NCBI GenBank assembly: GCA_026120035.1
Contig: JALRME010000003.1
Coordinates: 186,001 to 250,000, forward strand
Reading direction: 5' to 3'
From: Coleophoma eucalyptorum
Lineage: Eukaryota > Ascomycota > Leotiomycetes > Helotiales > Dermateaceae
DNA: 64,000 nucleotides
A program made the translations under genes and the position numbers. The notes under the pieces were generated by a model that saw nothing but the letters and a program-made list of their open reading frames with translations, was not told the DNA's origin and did not search any database. Positions 46,350-58,637 of the stretch are shown here, piece by piece. Within the stretch, counting starts at the first letter, position 1; each line of letters starts with the position of its first letter.

Positions 46350-48433
46350 ATGTCCAATCCTAATCTGCTCCATCCTGAAATGGCACACCAGCCACAGGGT
46401 TTTGCTCCTGAATACCCTCAGCAACAAGGCGATGGAAACTCTGATGAGCGTCCAGCTCGTCGGGGCATAACTTTTGCCAATGGCTCAGCGCAACGTTCAA
46501 GGAGCAGAGGCAATCGAGACTCCCGTCTGTCCCTTGATGGCGGATGGGTTCTTGCTAGACGGTCAAGAATTCCTTCCAAGGCGTGGAACCGCCAGAGCAT
46601 CCAGATCTTTGCCGACTTCCACGACTTCGATAGCCCACGAGGAAGTAGATCGCAGCGTGCAGCTGAGCGAGATGATGATGATGATGACGATGAATCAAGC
46701 ACAGCAAACTACTCGCCATCAGGACATGGTCGAAATTCATCAGCATCATCTATTGTATCCTTAGACAAAGCTTTACCAGAACCACCCTATCACATCTTCA
46801 CCTTGGCTAAAAAGAAGCAACTTGTGTACATCGTCAGTTTAGCTGGTCTCTTCTCACCTTTGTCAAGTAACATCTATTTTCCGGCACTGAACCAGGTTGC
46901 TACCGTACGTATATTCACAAGGTTCTTATCCTATCTATACTAACGCTACAAAGGATCTGAAAGTCAGTGTGTCTCTTGTCAGTCTTACAATCACAGTATA
47001 CATGATCGTTCAAGGTATTGCACCATCCTTCTGGGGCCCATTCTCCGATACTATTGGCCGAAGGCCGGTTTTTGTAGGCACCTTCTTGGTCTATTTGGCA
47101 GCCAATGTCGGATTGGCTTTTTCCAACAGTTTTGCCGCCTTAATGGTCTTCCGAGGTATCCAAGCCGCTGGTTCTGCTGCGACAATCTCGATAGGTGCTG
47201 GTGTTATTGGTGACATCACAACTGCTCGCGAACGTGGAGGTCTCATTGGTATCTTTGGTGGCAGTAAGTGTTCTGAATCGACCTTGATTCCTCAAACTAA
47301 CGAACAAAGTTCGAATGATGGGACAATCTATCGGCCCTGTCTTTGGTGGTATCATCACACAGTTCCTTGGTTTCCGCGCTATCTTCTGGTTCCTGTTTGG
47401 CCTTGGTGCTCTCACTCTTGGCTTGATCATCCTTCTACTACCCGAAACACTTCGCAGCATTGCAGGCAACGGAACTGTACGCTTGACTGGCTTTCAAAGA
47501 CCGCTGCTGTACTCCTTCAAGGAGCAACCAGAAGTCTTGAAGGAGCCAGAGTCTGACACTCCCAAGAGAAAAGTAACATGGTCAAGCATTGTCTCGCCAA
47601 TGCGATTCCTTTTTGAGAAGGACGTGTTCGTGTCTCTCTTCTTTGGTAGCATTGTATACACGGTATGGAGTATGGTAACATCGACCACCACTGATCTTTT
47701 CCAAACCCGCTTCCACCTCAATAATCTCATGATTGGTCTTGCATTTCTGCCCAATGGAGCTGGTTGCGTTGCTGGTTCTTACCTGACAGGATACCTTATG
47801 GACTACGACTACCGTACCGTAGAGTCGCAATACAAGAAGGAGCGAGGCATCCCGGATAATGTGAAACTGGACAAGAAGACCGCAGATGGATTTCCCATCG
47901 AGAAATCTCGCCTACGCAATATCTGGTGGATCGTTCTTATCTTCATCATCACAACGGCTGTCTATGGTTTCTCATTAAACCTCAACATACTTGCAATACC
48001 TCTCATTCTTCAATTCTTCATTGCATACGCCGCTACAGCTGTCTTCTCGCTCAACAGCGCTTTAGTCATCGATCTCTACCCTGGTGCTTCAGCATCAGCC
48101 ACTGCTGTCAACAATCTGATGCGATGCTCAGTTGGAGCTGCCGGTGTTGCAGTGGCACAGCCGATCATTGACTCCATTGGAGCTGGGTTCACCTTCTTCG
48201 TGTTGGCACTTATTACAGGAGTACTCTCACCGCTTTTGGCGGTCGAATGGTACTTTGGCGAGCAATGGAGAATGGAACGTGTTGCACGATTGAAGCGCGA
48301 AAAGGAAATAAAAGCCACCCGGGAAGCTTTGGAGAAGACTTCCGTCACGGTACTTGAAAAGGTCATCGTCGATGGTGCTAAGGCTGATAATAAGTACCCA
48401 GCAGATGTGAAGGGTATGGAGAACAAATTTTAA
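46350..48433 (+). CDS. MFS drug:H+ antiporter, DHA1 (Qdr/Dtr-like)
   Basis: Three exons, 46350..46904, 46954..47263 and 47310..48433, encode 662 residues. A 150-residue polar N-terminus includes a run of seven aspartates (RDDDDDDDE). Transmembrane helices start near LVYIVSLAGLFSPLSSNIYF. MFS motif A is SDTIGRRPVF after helix 2, and motif C-like GPVFGGIITQFLGFRAIFW follows. A central loop (about 80 residues) separates the two six-helix halves. The second half begins FVSLFFGSIVYTVWSMV. The C-terminus is a charged tail. Members export drugs, weak acids, polyamines or toxins using the proton gradient. The substrate is unknown. No linked biosynthetic genes. The second intron's acceptor is CAAAG and the first's is CAAAG too. 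Confidence 0.93.
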
Positions 48434-49454
48434 ATTCTCACAACTTTTGCTTTTGAACCTAGACTGGAGCTGGGTGCCTCAGAATGGAATACGAAAATTA
48501 CGGTACACGCAGCAGGTCTGAAAGTTGGATAAAAAGGTTGGGAACACAGTCCAGGATACTCGGGTTAGGAATTGTTCATGATTGATGGGAAAGATGATTG
48601 ATTTAAGCCTTGTTTTTCTTTTTGTATTCTTTCGCATAAGAATTTTTTGGGCTTTTATTTTTGGCTACATGATAGAACATACATACCACTATAGATCGGC
48701 CAAGGTTTTCTTATGGACTTTGGGAGAGCCTCGGAATCCGAGGAAATAGATAGGTCCATATTTACAAAATCTCAATAAGTGTTTAGTTGCCACCAACTGA
48801 CCCCCTTTACGATTGTTGTACGTTTCGTGTTGTCATCTGTCTTCCTCCTTTGCAATGAGCGATGGCAGCCTTGATAAGGGGCCTAGGATAAAGTCAGTCA
48901 GATTTCAGACATGCTCAGTCTTTCTACGGAACACAGAATGTCACTGCCCAGCCGTGACGAAAATAATATACTTTTTTCCCACCCTTGATGACGAAAAGGA
49001 CAGATCGGCAGATAGAGGATACGAAAGCGAATAATTTGAAGAGTTTACTTACTTTAGGCTAAAGCATGTGATGGTAGATCTATATCAATAGCCTGTATAG
49101 AGTGGAAGGGCTATGAAGAGAAGGCTTTTGGGCCAAGGGTGACATGACACACGTTGAATCCAACGTGCGTGCAGCAATTCACATATAAGGATCGACTGGC
49201 TTGAGAAGTTTGTCTTAATTTAAACCGTCCCTTCTTTCCTTCCTCCCTCCCTCCCTTTCTTCCTCCTTCATGAACTATAACAATCCCACGATCTTGGCAG
49301 TGACAGATTGATACGCGAGCCAAGTTACGTGGGAGATGCAGTCGTTATCGTTGTCGTCGTCGTCGTCGTCAGGATATACCCTTGCCGACTAGGTTAAGCA
49401 TTAAGGAGAATATTCGAGAGCCCCCCTCTCAGATCTTCACACCACTTCCCTATC
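48434..49454. other. Convergent intergenic region with simple repeats
   Basis: Between the MFS 3' end and the ADH 3' end. It holds a polypyrimidine tract at about 49224-49268 (CCTTCCTCCCTCCCTCCC-type) and a GTC triplet repeat at 49341..49370. No gene is supported. Confidence 0.65.
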
Positions 49455-51399
49455 TTAGCGAAGGTCTAGGATGGCGCGGCCAGCGATAGTCCCTTGTTCC
49501 ATCTCCTTGAAGATCTGCAGGATTCAAAAAAATTAGTATTTGGTGATTTGTTATGATCTGCATCTAGATAGGTGTGTGTATACGGATGAAAAAGAAATCA
49601 AGCGAGGAGTTGAGAAGGAGTCAGGAGGAACGAGGGTCGTGTTTCTTTTTTTCTTCACGTTTACCAACCCCGGACAACGAACACGGAATCGCGTTCGCTG
49701 TCTGTTTATAGACCAAGCCTAGACTTGGTGTTTCGGGAAGTGCATGAACAGATGAGAAGTCGACGTACCGTGCTTAGGTCCGTCATTGGTCTGAGTTGAT
49801 ACTTCGTTTTGACCAGTCCCCGCGCCACCATTTCCAAGCACTCGCGGGCTTCCTGTCGATTTCCAGACTTCAATGCTGCGTGGACAAAAGGCGTCAGCCA
49901 TTGCGCATTTCTCACAAACAGTGTCATCACTCTCTTCAGAGTGGCCAACGACAGGAAACAAGTGAAGTGAAGCTGTCGCAATGGAAACAAGCCCACGAGG
50001 GTAGATCATACGAGCACAACAAAACACTTTCGAGACGATAAATCACGGCAAACCAGAGGACAGAATGTCACTCCTATCACCTGGGAGGGTTTCGGCTAGG
50101 AAAAAGGTTCAGGTTCACGGGAAGGGAACGTACCGAAGATGTGAAGTTCCAGTCCTATCAAATCCTCCACGATCGCACCGGCTATAGGCAGGCGCTCGCC
50201 CTCGGGCACTCCCAGACAAACCAACGTACCCCGGAACCCTAAGAATCCTACCGCCTGCCCATATGCCTGGTTGCTACTGGCACAAGCGATGACCGTCTTC
50301 GCACCACCGCCGGTCACGCGATGGACTTCTTCTTGCAGCTCGTCTGCGCTGTACTTCGTGAAGTCGAGGAACACATCGGCCCCAAGTTCTTTGCAGAGGC
50401 CTTCTTTACTGCCGTGATCGAGAGCCAGGACTTGGGCGCCGAACGCTTTGCCATACTGTACGGCCAGATGCCCTAGCCCGCCACCGGCTCCGGTAATGAG
50501 CACCCAGTCGCTTGGGGAGACTCGTGCGCGCTTGAGGGCGGCGTACACCTTTAGAGGGTTTAGCAACGATACCCATCACTGATGGAAATCAGAAGTTACT
50601 GACGGTGATGCCACCGCACATGATGGGTGCGGCTCCGGCGAGATCTGTTACGCTGCTGGGAATTGGCGTCACGTATGCAGCAGGCCCAAGGACATATTGT
50701 TGGAATGTACCCGGCGTGAAGAGTCCGGAGATCTTTCCCGTTTGGCAGCATGTTTCGCCGCCGGCTAGACAACGGTCTGGTAGGTGGTAAATATGGCATT
50801 CGTGGTAACAATGAGGAGAGAGTCAAGCTGTGAAGGAAGAGTGAGTTTTGATTGACTTACCACAACCTAGACATGCGTCTGCTGCCCATTTGATGCCTAC
50901 TTTCTCGCCCAGTGGTGGATATGCTACACCAGCTCCTAGTTCGACCACTTCTCCGATACCTGTAATATTATGATTTAGCAATTCCTAGTCCCTTACAATG
51001 TTGTGAGAGGTGCGAATAACCTTCATGACCACCAACCTGCCCTAAAAGTGTCGCTATTAGCACACGACGCAGCTGCAGAGTAATCGTAACAGCTCATTAT
51101 CGTGAATCTAACATACCTTTCGGTGTAGAGTTCTTCAAATTCGGAAACGAATTCGTGCAGATCCCATAGTCGGTATGGCAAACTCCTGAAAACCATCTAT
51201 ACATCCAGCGTCAGACGGCACATCGAGGTGACCCTGAACGGAATTCGAGGAAGGCAGAGGCATAGACTCACAGTCGAACTAGCACCTGGCCTGGCCCAGG
51301 CTTTGGAATAGGTAATTCTACCAGCTCAGTCTTGGTCGTGCCGGGCTCGCTATATATCATAGCACGATTCACATTTTCGTGTTTAATGACAGCACCCAT
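49455..51399 (-). CDS. Zinc-dependent alcohol dehydrogenase
   Basis: Eight minus-strand exons: 51272..51399, 51117..51196, 51021..51041, 50861..50959, 50604..50776, 50134..50548, 49769..49875 and 49455..49514, giving 360 residues. Catalytic zinc ligands are in GVCHTDY and GGHEG. The structural zinc site is CLGCDRCLAGGETCC (C-x2-C-x2-C-x6-C). The NAD(P) fold is TGAGGGLGHLAVQYGKAFG. The 21-base exon codes for part of the GQVGGHE ligand segment, and its downstream donor is GTTATT, which is weak. Choosing the CAG at 50777..50779, not the later TAG, is required to keep the third structural cysteine. Intron 6 (258 bases) is longer than the rest. The enzyme oxidises primary or secondary alcohols to carbonyls with NAD(P). 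The physiological substrate is unknown. Confidence 0.92.
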
Positions 51400-51608
51400 A
51401 TTTGCGTTCTTTTGCTTCGGTACTAGCTCCGTGAATAATGGCTTGAATTTTTTTATTCAAGGCAAGATCTAGAGAAGGAGACTGGCTCTTAAGTAAATTG
51501 CAGACGCTTGCTCTGGCGAGGGTTGTAGGACAGCTCTAAGTGATGTTGGACAGAATATTCAGATCCTTTTATTACTAGGAAATTTATTCTCATATGCCTA
51601 CAAGAATT

Positions 51609-51692
51609 ATACGCAGATATATTGATATGGCTTGCCCCTATTCTCGTATAGCTGCTAACTTAATACGCAGATATGTGGTGTAGCTTACCCCG
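51609..51692. repeat. Imperfect direct repeat (ATACGCAGATAT unit)
   Basis: Two copies of about 30 bases each, starting at 51609 and 51662, share ATACGCAGATAT followed by TGG...GCTTRCCCC. They differ by a few substitutions and an indel. Spacing is about 53 bases. Confidence 0.65.
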
Positions 51693-52329
51693 CGCGATTA
51701 CTTCCATGCATCGCGAAACATCATTACCCAGTGTAAACAATTTCATGGAGGCTCTATCTGACTCAGTCCCCTGCGATCTGTGCAGCTTTCTGCCATCTGC
51801 TGCTGAAGTGCCGGAAGACATCTCAGTAGCCGCGGGGCATAGATCCTCAACAGCCGGGGCCCCGGTCACTACCCTTCGCTGACCTCCCCCGCAGCCCCCG
51901 CACTACCCCGCAACACCCCTCCGCGTGCACCTAAGAAACGGCGATCGTCCGGCTCGAACCCAAATTCCGAACAGCTGGAACCCGCCGTCGATGTCAGCAC
52001 AGCTTGATCATGCAGTATACGGCTTGTTCGGGAAAGAATGAGTTGGTGCTGGATGATTCATGTGTTTTGTGATAGGCTTGGCTGGCAAGGTGGGGGGGGG
52101 GACTCGACCTACCCGCAAGCTGTTGGTGCCGCTGTCCCTTATGAATGATTCTGAATAAGGCAGACGATGGGAAACTGGGATTTGATATGTCTCGAAGCAG
52201 TGATACAGGCTGTGTAAGTGGAGTTGCGAAGACTCAGACTTGGGCATTATTCGGTGCAGAGCCCTATGTCGCGAATAAGGTAAGCTATCTTTACTTCTAC
52301 CCAATACGCGATGAAGCGTGCCTCGTGAT

Positions 52330-52556
52330 ATGTAAACCATTATCGTCCTTTCGTCACTAACTGCTGCTAGCTCTTAGGAGAGCCGATATACAAATGGACT
52401 GAGATATACCAGAAATGAATGGAAAATACGGAGGTGGATCTTGCAACGAAACTTTTCTCAAATTGAATTACTCGATGCTAATGCTCCCACATGGCATATA
52501 ACAATTCTCGCCCTTTCCTTACTAACAACTACTAGCTCTTAGTAGACTAAATGGAC
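52330..52556. repeat. Imperfect direct repeat (CTAACNNCTRCTAGCTCTTAG unit)
   Basis: Two copies of about 55 bases, near 52335-52395 and 52500-52556, share ATTCTCGYCCTTTC, ACTAAC and CTAGCTCTTAG, then GA..AAATGG. They are about 165 bases apart. They may be remnants of a tandemly duplicated segment at the edge of the F-box relic. Confidence 0.6.
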
Positions 52557-52687
52557 GGGTTAGCATTGTTTCTCCTCGTTTATAAGATGCGACTTTTGCA
52601 CTCCGTCCGTCGAGGATACTTCTTAAGCCACTTTTCGGCTTCATCGCCAGCATGCATAATCCGATACCTAGCTCCATCGTCCTTAGC

Positions 52688-53800
52688 CATTTTCCCGCTG
52701 AGCTTCTATGCCAAATTGCAAATTACTTACAGCCATAATCTGCAGCCTCTCTGACTCTATGCTGTCACTTCATGAGTTCCAAGCTTGGCATACAATATAT
52801 TCAGAAGATGCCGCCAGCTCCTACCGATCTCTATAAATTTGACGAAAACAACCACACATTCGCCCCGCCTCCATATACCATCTGGCAACAAGAACGGCAG
52901 GATTTCTTAATATTGCTAGAGAGAGACTTGCACGACCAGATATTATGCTGTTACTACCAGAAAATACACATGCCTATTTTCGAGAAGTGGGACTCCAACC
53001 CCAAAACCAACTCTGCTTACTGCCCAGATTTTCATTGGAAGGTCCTATCCATGCTCAATTAGAGCCACATTAGCTGGGAAATTCTACAAATGCTGTGGCT
53101 TTAGCTGGTAACTTGTTCAAATGGCAATGAAATGGCAATGAAGCGTCACCGTCTTGGGCTCGACACAAGCTCTGAACTAGCTTTATTATACCTAATGCAC
53201 ACCCGCTATCGTTTGACCCACACCTACCACCGTTCTTTAGAGACCCGGATTATCTCCAATAGACTCTACCTTCGCGGTCAGTCCTGGATCTTACTTCTAG
53301 CTAGCACACATCCCCAACTACCGTGTTATGCCTCGCAGGATAGCAAGCTTCTGGAGATCTGTTGCCATTGGAGGACACCGACTCTTGCGGAACCAAATAT
53401 CGCTTTGGATAGGCTGCTACTATGTCGGCTCTCTCATCCTTTGGAAAACCAATCCTGTTCAAAGTGTTCTGGTCTAAGACAATGTCACAACTGCGCCACA
53501 AAATTCCGGATTGATGCAAAAGACTTCGGATCAACTGGATTCGCTCTGGCTATAACTGTGTGGGAAGATTTTGGGGAAGGACGTTACCCGGATTTCACTT
53601 GGTCTGATCATTTTCGGCGTAGACTTGATTCCGAGTCCCCTTTCTTCCAGTCTGGGAGCATCCAATCCATATTTGAGCCCCGGATACCATTTCGGTTTGA
53701 TGCACATCTGAGTGCGGTGACGAAAAGAGCTCTTCAGCTTCGTAGACGTATTTCCGACTATCCCGCTAGATTTCCGAGCTATAACTCCCTGTTGCTTTAA
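52688..53800 (+). pseudogene. F-box-like protein pseudogene
   Basis: At 52694..52735 the frame reads PAELLCQIANYLQP, a typical start of a fungal F-box, and is followed at once by TAA (52736). A later uninterrupted frame (53132..53800, 222 codons) carries CSKCSGLRQCHNC then ITVWEDFGEGRYPDF, a cysteine cluster and motif I associate with the C-terminal half of lineage-expanded fungal F-box proteins. Several stops and frame shifts lie between (52740-53130), with the 52772..53062 frame as another remnant. I read it as one decayed gene. The 222-codon remainder could be transcribed but would lack the F-box. Confidence 0.5.
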
Positions 53801-54164
53801 ACTTGTCTTTTGATGAGTATTCATAACCTTGTCTTTATATTTCTGGCTTACTTGTTAGGCAGAGAGGCAATGCAGCTTTAGCCACAGTTGACAGGCGATT
53901 GATGTTCATATTGTTATGGCTATGGAAGCTCACGTTTGAATGGAAAAAGTAGTACACTAGTAGGATGCAACTGATAAAAGTAAGGATCGAGAAGGAGCGA
54001 TAATTAGAGACGTTCATTTATTGCTATACTGAGATGTACTAAAGTTGCTAAGGGTAACATCAATCAAAAAAAGTAAGAAGAACAAAAATGAAAGTTCCAT
54101 CTGCATGATATCATTGATAGCACGCAATACCAAACAAAAGGCTAATAATGAACATGGGTTTCAG
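53801..54164. other. Short intergenic gap
   Basis: A/T-rich sequence between the F-box relic and the patatin 3' end. Nothing recognised. Confidence 0.6.
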
Positions 54165-55991
54165 CTAAGAAGCACCTCGATGCAATGGAGGACAAGTTCC
54201 GCGCTCAATCAACTTATTTACTGTCCCTGTCGCTGTTAAACTTGGCAGGTGACCATGAGAAGCTTTCAAGTGATCGCGTAAATCACTTTCCCTTGGTAGA
54301 AGTTCTTGAGTACGGCGACATTTCTTGACAGTGCAACGATATTGCTTACCCGTAGAAACGAGCGGCCACAGGTCGGACTTAGACCTATTTCTTCTATTAT
54401 CAACCAGAATTTTGGCAACTAGCTTGAGTTCCTCCTTGATAGTGTCACAGTATTTTATTGTGTCGTTTTCGATCTTTTCCAGAGTGTCGTGCTTGAGCTC
54501 GTCCAGCTTGATCTTTCCAAGTCCAAATTCAAGAGGCACATTGAATCGATGATACGGAATATCCCATTTCTCTTTCATTTGCTCCATGGTTTTATGCACT
54601 CGTTCCGAGTCGCTGGCAAGCTTTCGTGCTGCATTTATATAACCAAGTGCCTTTTTGAACGATCCATTCTCGATCCTCGAAATGCTCGACTCTCCGGTCC
54701 CAATACTGACAAGTATTTTGATGCTTTTTGGATCGTCCCCTTTCATCTGGGAAACCTCGTGGTACATCTCCTCCGCTGGGTTGTTGGTGCCGAAGCCACC
54801 GTCTCCAAACTTGCGGTTCGAGATCTCAATGGTGTCGAAGTAGAAGGGCGCTGCCGTCGTTGCTCTCGCCGCCTGCCAAATTGGAATGCTATGTGCCGGA
54901 CCAGGATTGCGTTCTGTAATGGATTTTGGTGTAGCACCAGACCCCCAATGGTCGTAACTTCTAAACAAGTAAGGTGATGAGCCTTCTTGATCTTTTGAAT
55001 TTTTATCCCCTGTAGACCTGTACTCTGTCTTATCGTCCGAGATCTTCTCTGCATATGCGAAGACAACACTTGATATTTCAATCAGTCAGTGAAGTGCTCC
55101 GATAGGAGGAGGTAACAACACACTACACTCACGTGCGACATAACCCTGGAGGAGAATTAAAATTTCCTGCTCCAACCTCGCGCTCGGCAGCTGACATTCG
55201 ACGATGAACCACCTTCTCGACTGCGTACTCAATCAGCCGTCCGTCATACTTGTCTCGGGGCCAGAATATTGGACTGCGGAAGTGGGCCTTTCGAGGGTGG
55301 CCAAAGATATCGTCTGAGAGAATTCGATATTCTTCAATGCAGGAATTGATACTCATGCGGAGCCGGCCAAGCATGATGCTAATTAGACTATGATAATGAA
55401 TACCTGTCAATAGAGATACATGGACCCACAAAAACGATTGAGGGAACAATTTAACATACCCTCCAGTACTAGTGCCACCGATATAATCGAAGTAATGGCA
55501 GGGAAGAAAACGGCAGCATTCATCACATGTACCTCCCTCGGCGCATTCACCCTGACATATTGACATTGATGTGGTATTTCTCTTCAGGGGACGACCACGA
55601 CTGCTCCTATTGTCTGTGCAAGGAACGAAGTCCTCGGGGTGGTAACTGGAGTCTGGGGGCTGGGTTTCGCTTAAAGGCTCACTTTTCTCGATTTGTACCA
55701 CCATCGCCATTAAGCGGCGCATAATTATCAAGCTGGAATATCCCCTGATTCCGCCTCCATCTGCAATTGTTAGGAGATTAAGCTAAAAATTGGTCAAGGT
55801 TCGAAAGTACCGAAAGATAGAACACATTGACCATCCCACGGATAATCATAGAGTGGTGATATAGCGGTTCTCCGTTGGTCACCTTTTCTCAGGCTCGAAG
55901 GAACTGTAATATTGGTCGAGGTTGAGCTCATATGTCGGGCTGAGAAAGCACTTTGTTCAGTCTCGGGAGAGCTATGAGCTGATGAGTCCAT
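54165..55991 (-). CDS. Patatin-like phospholipase with C-terminal zinc-finger-like motif
   Basis: Four minus-strand exons, 55811..55991, 55460..55760, 55133..55387 and 54165..55068, give 546 residues. The patatin elements are in order: oxyanion loop DGGGIRGY (61-68), nucleophile elbow GGTSTGG with Ser158, and catalytic DGG at 335-337 (FGDGGFGTNNP). Ser-Asp dyad and spacing fit an active phospholipase A2/lipid acyl hydrolase. A cysteine-rich insert (CQGECAEGGTCDECC) precedes the nucleophile. A coiled region leads to a C-terminal CTVKKC...DLRDHLKASHGH that resembles a C2H2 finger. Acceptors were chosen to keep GLISIMLGRL and CRTVVFAYA. Fungal patatins of this kind often occur as effector domains of NLR-like immune receptors, but here no NB domain is present. 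Confidence 0.88.
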
Positions 55992-57440
55992 GTTGAACAG
56001 AGTTTAGTACGAATGCAGGATGGAAGCGAACTATGACAGGTCACTAGTGTTGAAAGAATGGAAAACAGGCTACAGAACCGTATAATGAAATGACAAGGGA
56101 GCGGGATCTAGGAGGCTTTATCGTGCAACAATCTACCTATGCAGAGCCCCACCCGGCTGCGCTGATCAACTTTCCATCTCTCTACAGTGGCGTCTTGGGG
56201 AGGGGGCTTAGGAAGGTATCATGCAGGATATATTGGTGTTTTTGCAGCCCTCTTGAAGTATTGTAAGCTGGCAGTTCGAAGATTTCCACTGCTGAAGTCA
56301 TATCAAATATTCATATAGCTCAGAAGAAATGCTCTTGTGAATCCTCCCTTGGCCCTTGAATAGATGCAAGATAGGCACTCCTAAGTGAGGCTCTTTATTA
56401 CTTGGTTTACTTTGTGGAGTATCCCTCCTTGACACTACGGTTCGGCCCTTTGAATAACTCCACAACAATTTAGATTAGGCTGAATATAATACCAACCAAT
56501 TATTCTGCAGCTTTGAGTTCGCTTTGGTTGCTAGTTAAGAAAACTGTAGGAAAGTTGGCTTGATAAGCAATGACTGAAGAATATATGCAGCGCGGGCCCA
56601 ATAGCTCTCAGATAAAACAGATTCACAGTAGATTTCAATAGGTTATATCGGACTTTGATTGCTTCTTGCAATCACATGCAGCATGTAAGTTGTGAACATC
56701 GGGCAATGCTAACAGCACAGAGGAAGCCGCCATGCTGCAACACTTGAGCTGAATAGACTCGTTACCCGTTACCCGCTTCCAATCACAAATTACTGGGCGT
56801 GGCTACTTCGGAAGAAGTAGGTAAAAGGTGGCCCTAGCCAGCCAGCTTACCGCTATCGAGCAGTCCCTCATGCAGCACATGTATGCAGCCTTTTCGGGAA
56901 CGAGGAGGGCATGAGAATTGCTTGAGTCGATTTTGCACAGGACTATATTCAGGGAGAGTGGTGTACTAGACGAGCTAGACGGCATCTTGATTTCAAATCC
57001 TCCTTGATTGCAAAAGACCATGAAAGATTAGGCGTTAAGAGTGAAGAGAAGAAGGGCCGGTCCACCTGTGCCGTCAGCAGAGTCTCACCGGTCAGTCTGG
57101 CTTCGATCCGGGCACGGAGTAGACGGCTGTACAATGCCAACGCATCATACAGCTTGCATGATAGGTGCGCCATGCCTTCGTGTGTGTGATGGCCAACTCA
57201 GAAGGCGATTTTCATATCATTTCACATTGGCTGACGCTGGATGCGCACTCTCTTGATTGGACCTAAATCTATGTCATGGCGGTGTGGTGGCCAAAAGAAG
57301 GGGTATACAAGTCGCAGGAGGTCCTCTACACTGAATTCGAGAGGAGTAGAAATCTTATGGAATGACGATGCTCACGCGATATTGCTCCGAAGCCAAATTC
57401 TGAACGTTTCACCTCGAAAATTTCTCAAATCTCGCAAAAG
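55992..57440. other. Intergenic stretch
   Basis: About 1.4 kb, partly A/T-rich. Includes the patatin promoter side (near 56000-56250) and short frames without motifs. Nothing else recognised. Confidence 0.55.
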
Positions 57441-57915
57441 ATGTTTCGAAGTCCTAGCAAAAGCAATCGCAGAAGTGTGGACTCACCTGGGAGAGGACCA
57501 TCATCAAGAAGCAATTCTATCTTTTCTCATCTTTCTTTCATGAGCACGGATGGAGAGCAGCGGCCTGGACATTACGTCGTAGTATATGACCCCCTAGAGA
57601 AAAAGATATACTTGGAAGAACTTAACAACGTGAATGGTGCGTAATAATCAGTCTGTATTACTGATCAGTCATTAACTAAAATCAGCTAAAAAGTTTGTCA
57701 AAGTGGATATCAGAGGCACTGAAATGTTGGTGGACTTAAAGGCCCCGATGGGCCCAGTAGGCAAAAAGGTAGATATGAAAATTGCCACGATTGACCTCAG
57801 TGTCCTTGGGAGGTCTTTTAAGAAGCAAAGGAAAAATGGGAACATAAATCATGTCTATATACTTGGTCGACTTCCAGGTGGCTTCGACAATATTGATGAG
57901 GTGATGGAGGATTGA
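57441..57915 (+). CDS. Small orphan protein of unknown function
   Basis: Two exons, 57441..57636 and 57686..57915, give 141 residues. The intron is 49 bases, GTGCGT...ATCAG, with a TTAACTAA branch-like site. The first 30 residues are Ser/Arg-rich (MFRSPSKSNRRSVDSPGRG), the rest is compact and basic with alternating hydrophobics (YVVVYDPLEKKIYLEEL, KKVDMKIATIDLSVL) and ends NIDEVMED. It has no signal peptide, membrane helix or motif I know. It lies between the patatin gene and the serine hydrolase. It could be a lineage-specific gene. The splice model is consistent, but expression is unproven. Confidence 0.55.
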
Positions 57916-58637
57916 CAGGAGCTTGCAAAGATTTGACGATTTCAAGTCTATTTGAGTTCAATACGGCATTCGCGCAGATCCAACAGCCTCAAGTACGTCT
58001 GTAACTGGGCTAAACCAGAATCTTTCTGGGAGGACGATAGCTTCGGTTGAACATATGAGGTCTCATGATAAGCCAAATTTGTATTCACTCTATTGAGGAA
58101 TGCTTTCGAGGGAGGACAAGGCAAGATCGCACTAGATAGAAGAATTGGGAGATCAAATCTCCGCGCAAAAATCGAGTACGCAATACCGACTTAACATCTT
58201 GGAATTGAATAGATAGACAGGCCAAGATACAGTAGCGATAGTTTAATGTAAGCTGGAGAGAATATTCTACACCGGCAATTCTTCGTAATGCTTCACGTTA
58301 TTATGACTTGATTTTTTTGATCAGCTGGAATTCGAAAAAATTGGTTTCTATTAGTTATATTCTGAACTATGGCAAAACTCTGGCTCCTAGTTGGCACTGT
58401 CTCACCAATTTGATATTTTTGGCTATGGGAAACTGTTATATACCTCCTAATGGTCTCCCGATCCATGATTGAGGTTTGAACTCAACATTCATAAAACAGT
58501 AGCATTTTGGTTGGCAGATTACTTGGTGATATTGACCTCAAAGTTCATTGGGGGTACGAAAATAGTTCCTTAGATAACTTAAGCCATATTGTTTTCCAAA
58601 AGACCTTGTATATCTCAATAGCAATGTGTATCACATT
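57916..58637. other. Convergent intergenic region
   Basis: A/T-rich sequence between the orphan gene and the hydrolase 3' end. Nothing recognised. Confidence 0.6.

Larger units (their letters stand above)
51400..52687. other. Intergenic stretch with repeated segments
   Basis: The part near 51420-51540 would be the ADH promoter side. It contains the two imperfect repeat pairs listed separately, a GGGG tract near 52091-52101, and no supported intact gene. Confidence 0.55.

Noticed and set aside
50761..50769. TAG at 50765..50767 as acceptor for ADH exon 5
   Set aside because: It would remove the third structural zinc cysteine. The upstream CAG at 50777..50779 keeps the site intact.
36591..51399. 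Secondary-metabolite cluster of P450, GNAT, MFS and ADH
   Set aside because: No core synthase is present, and unrelated genes and kilobase gaps separate them.
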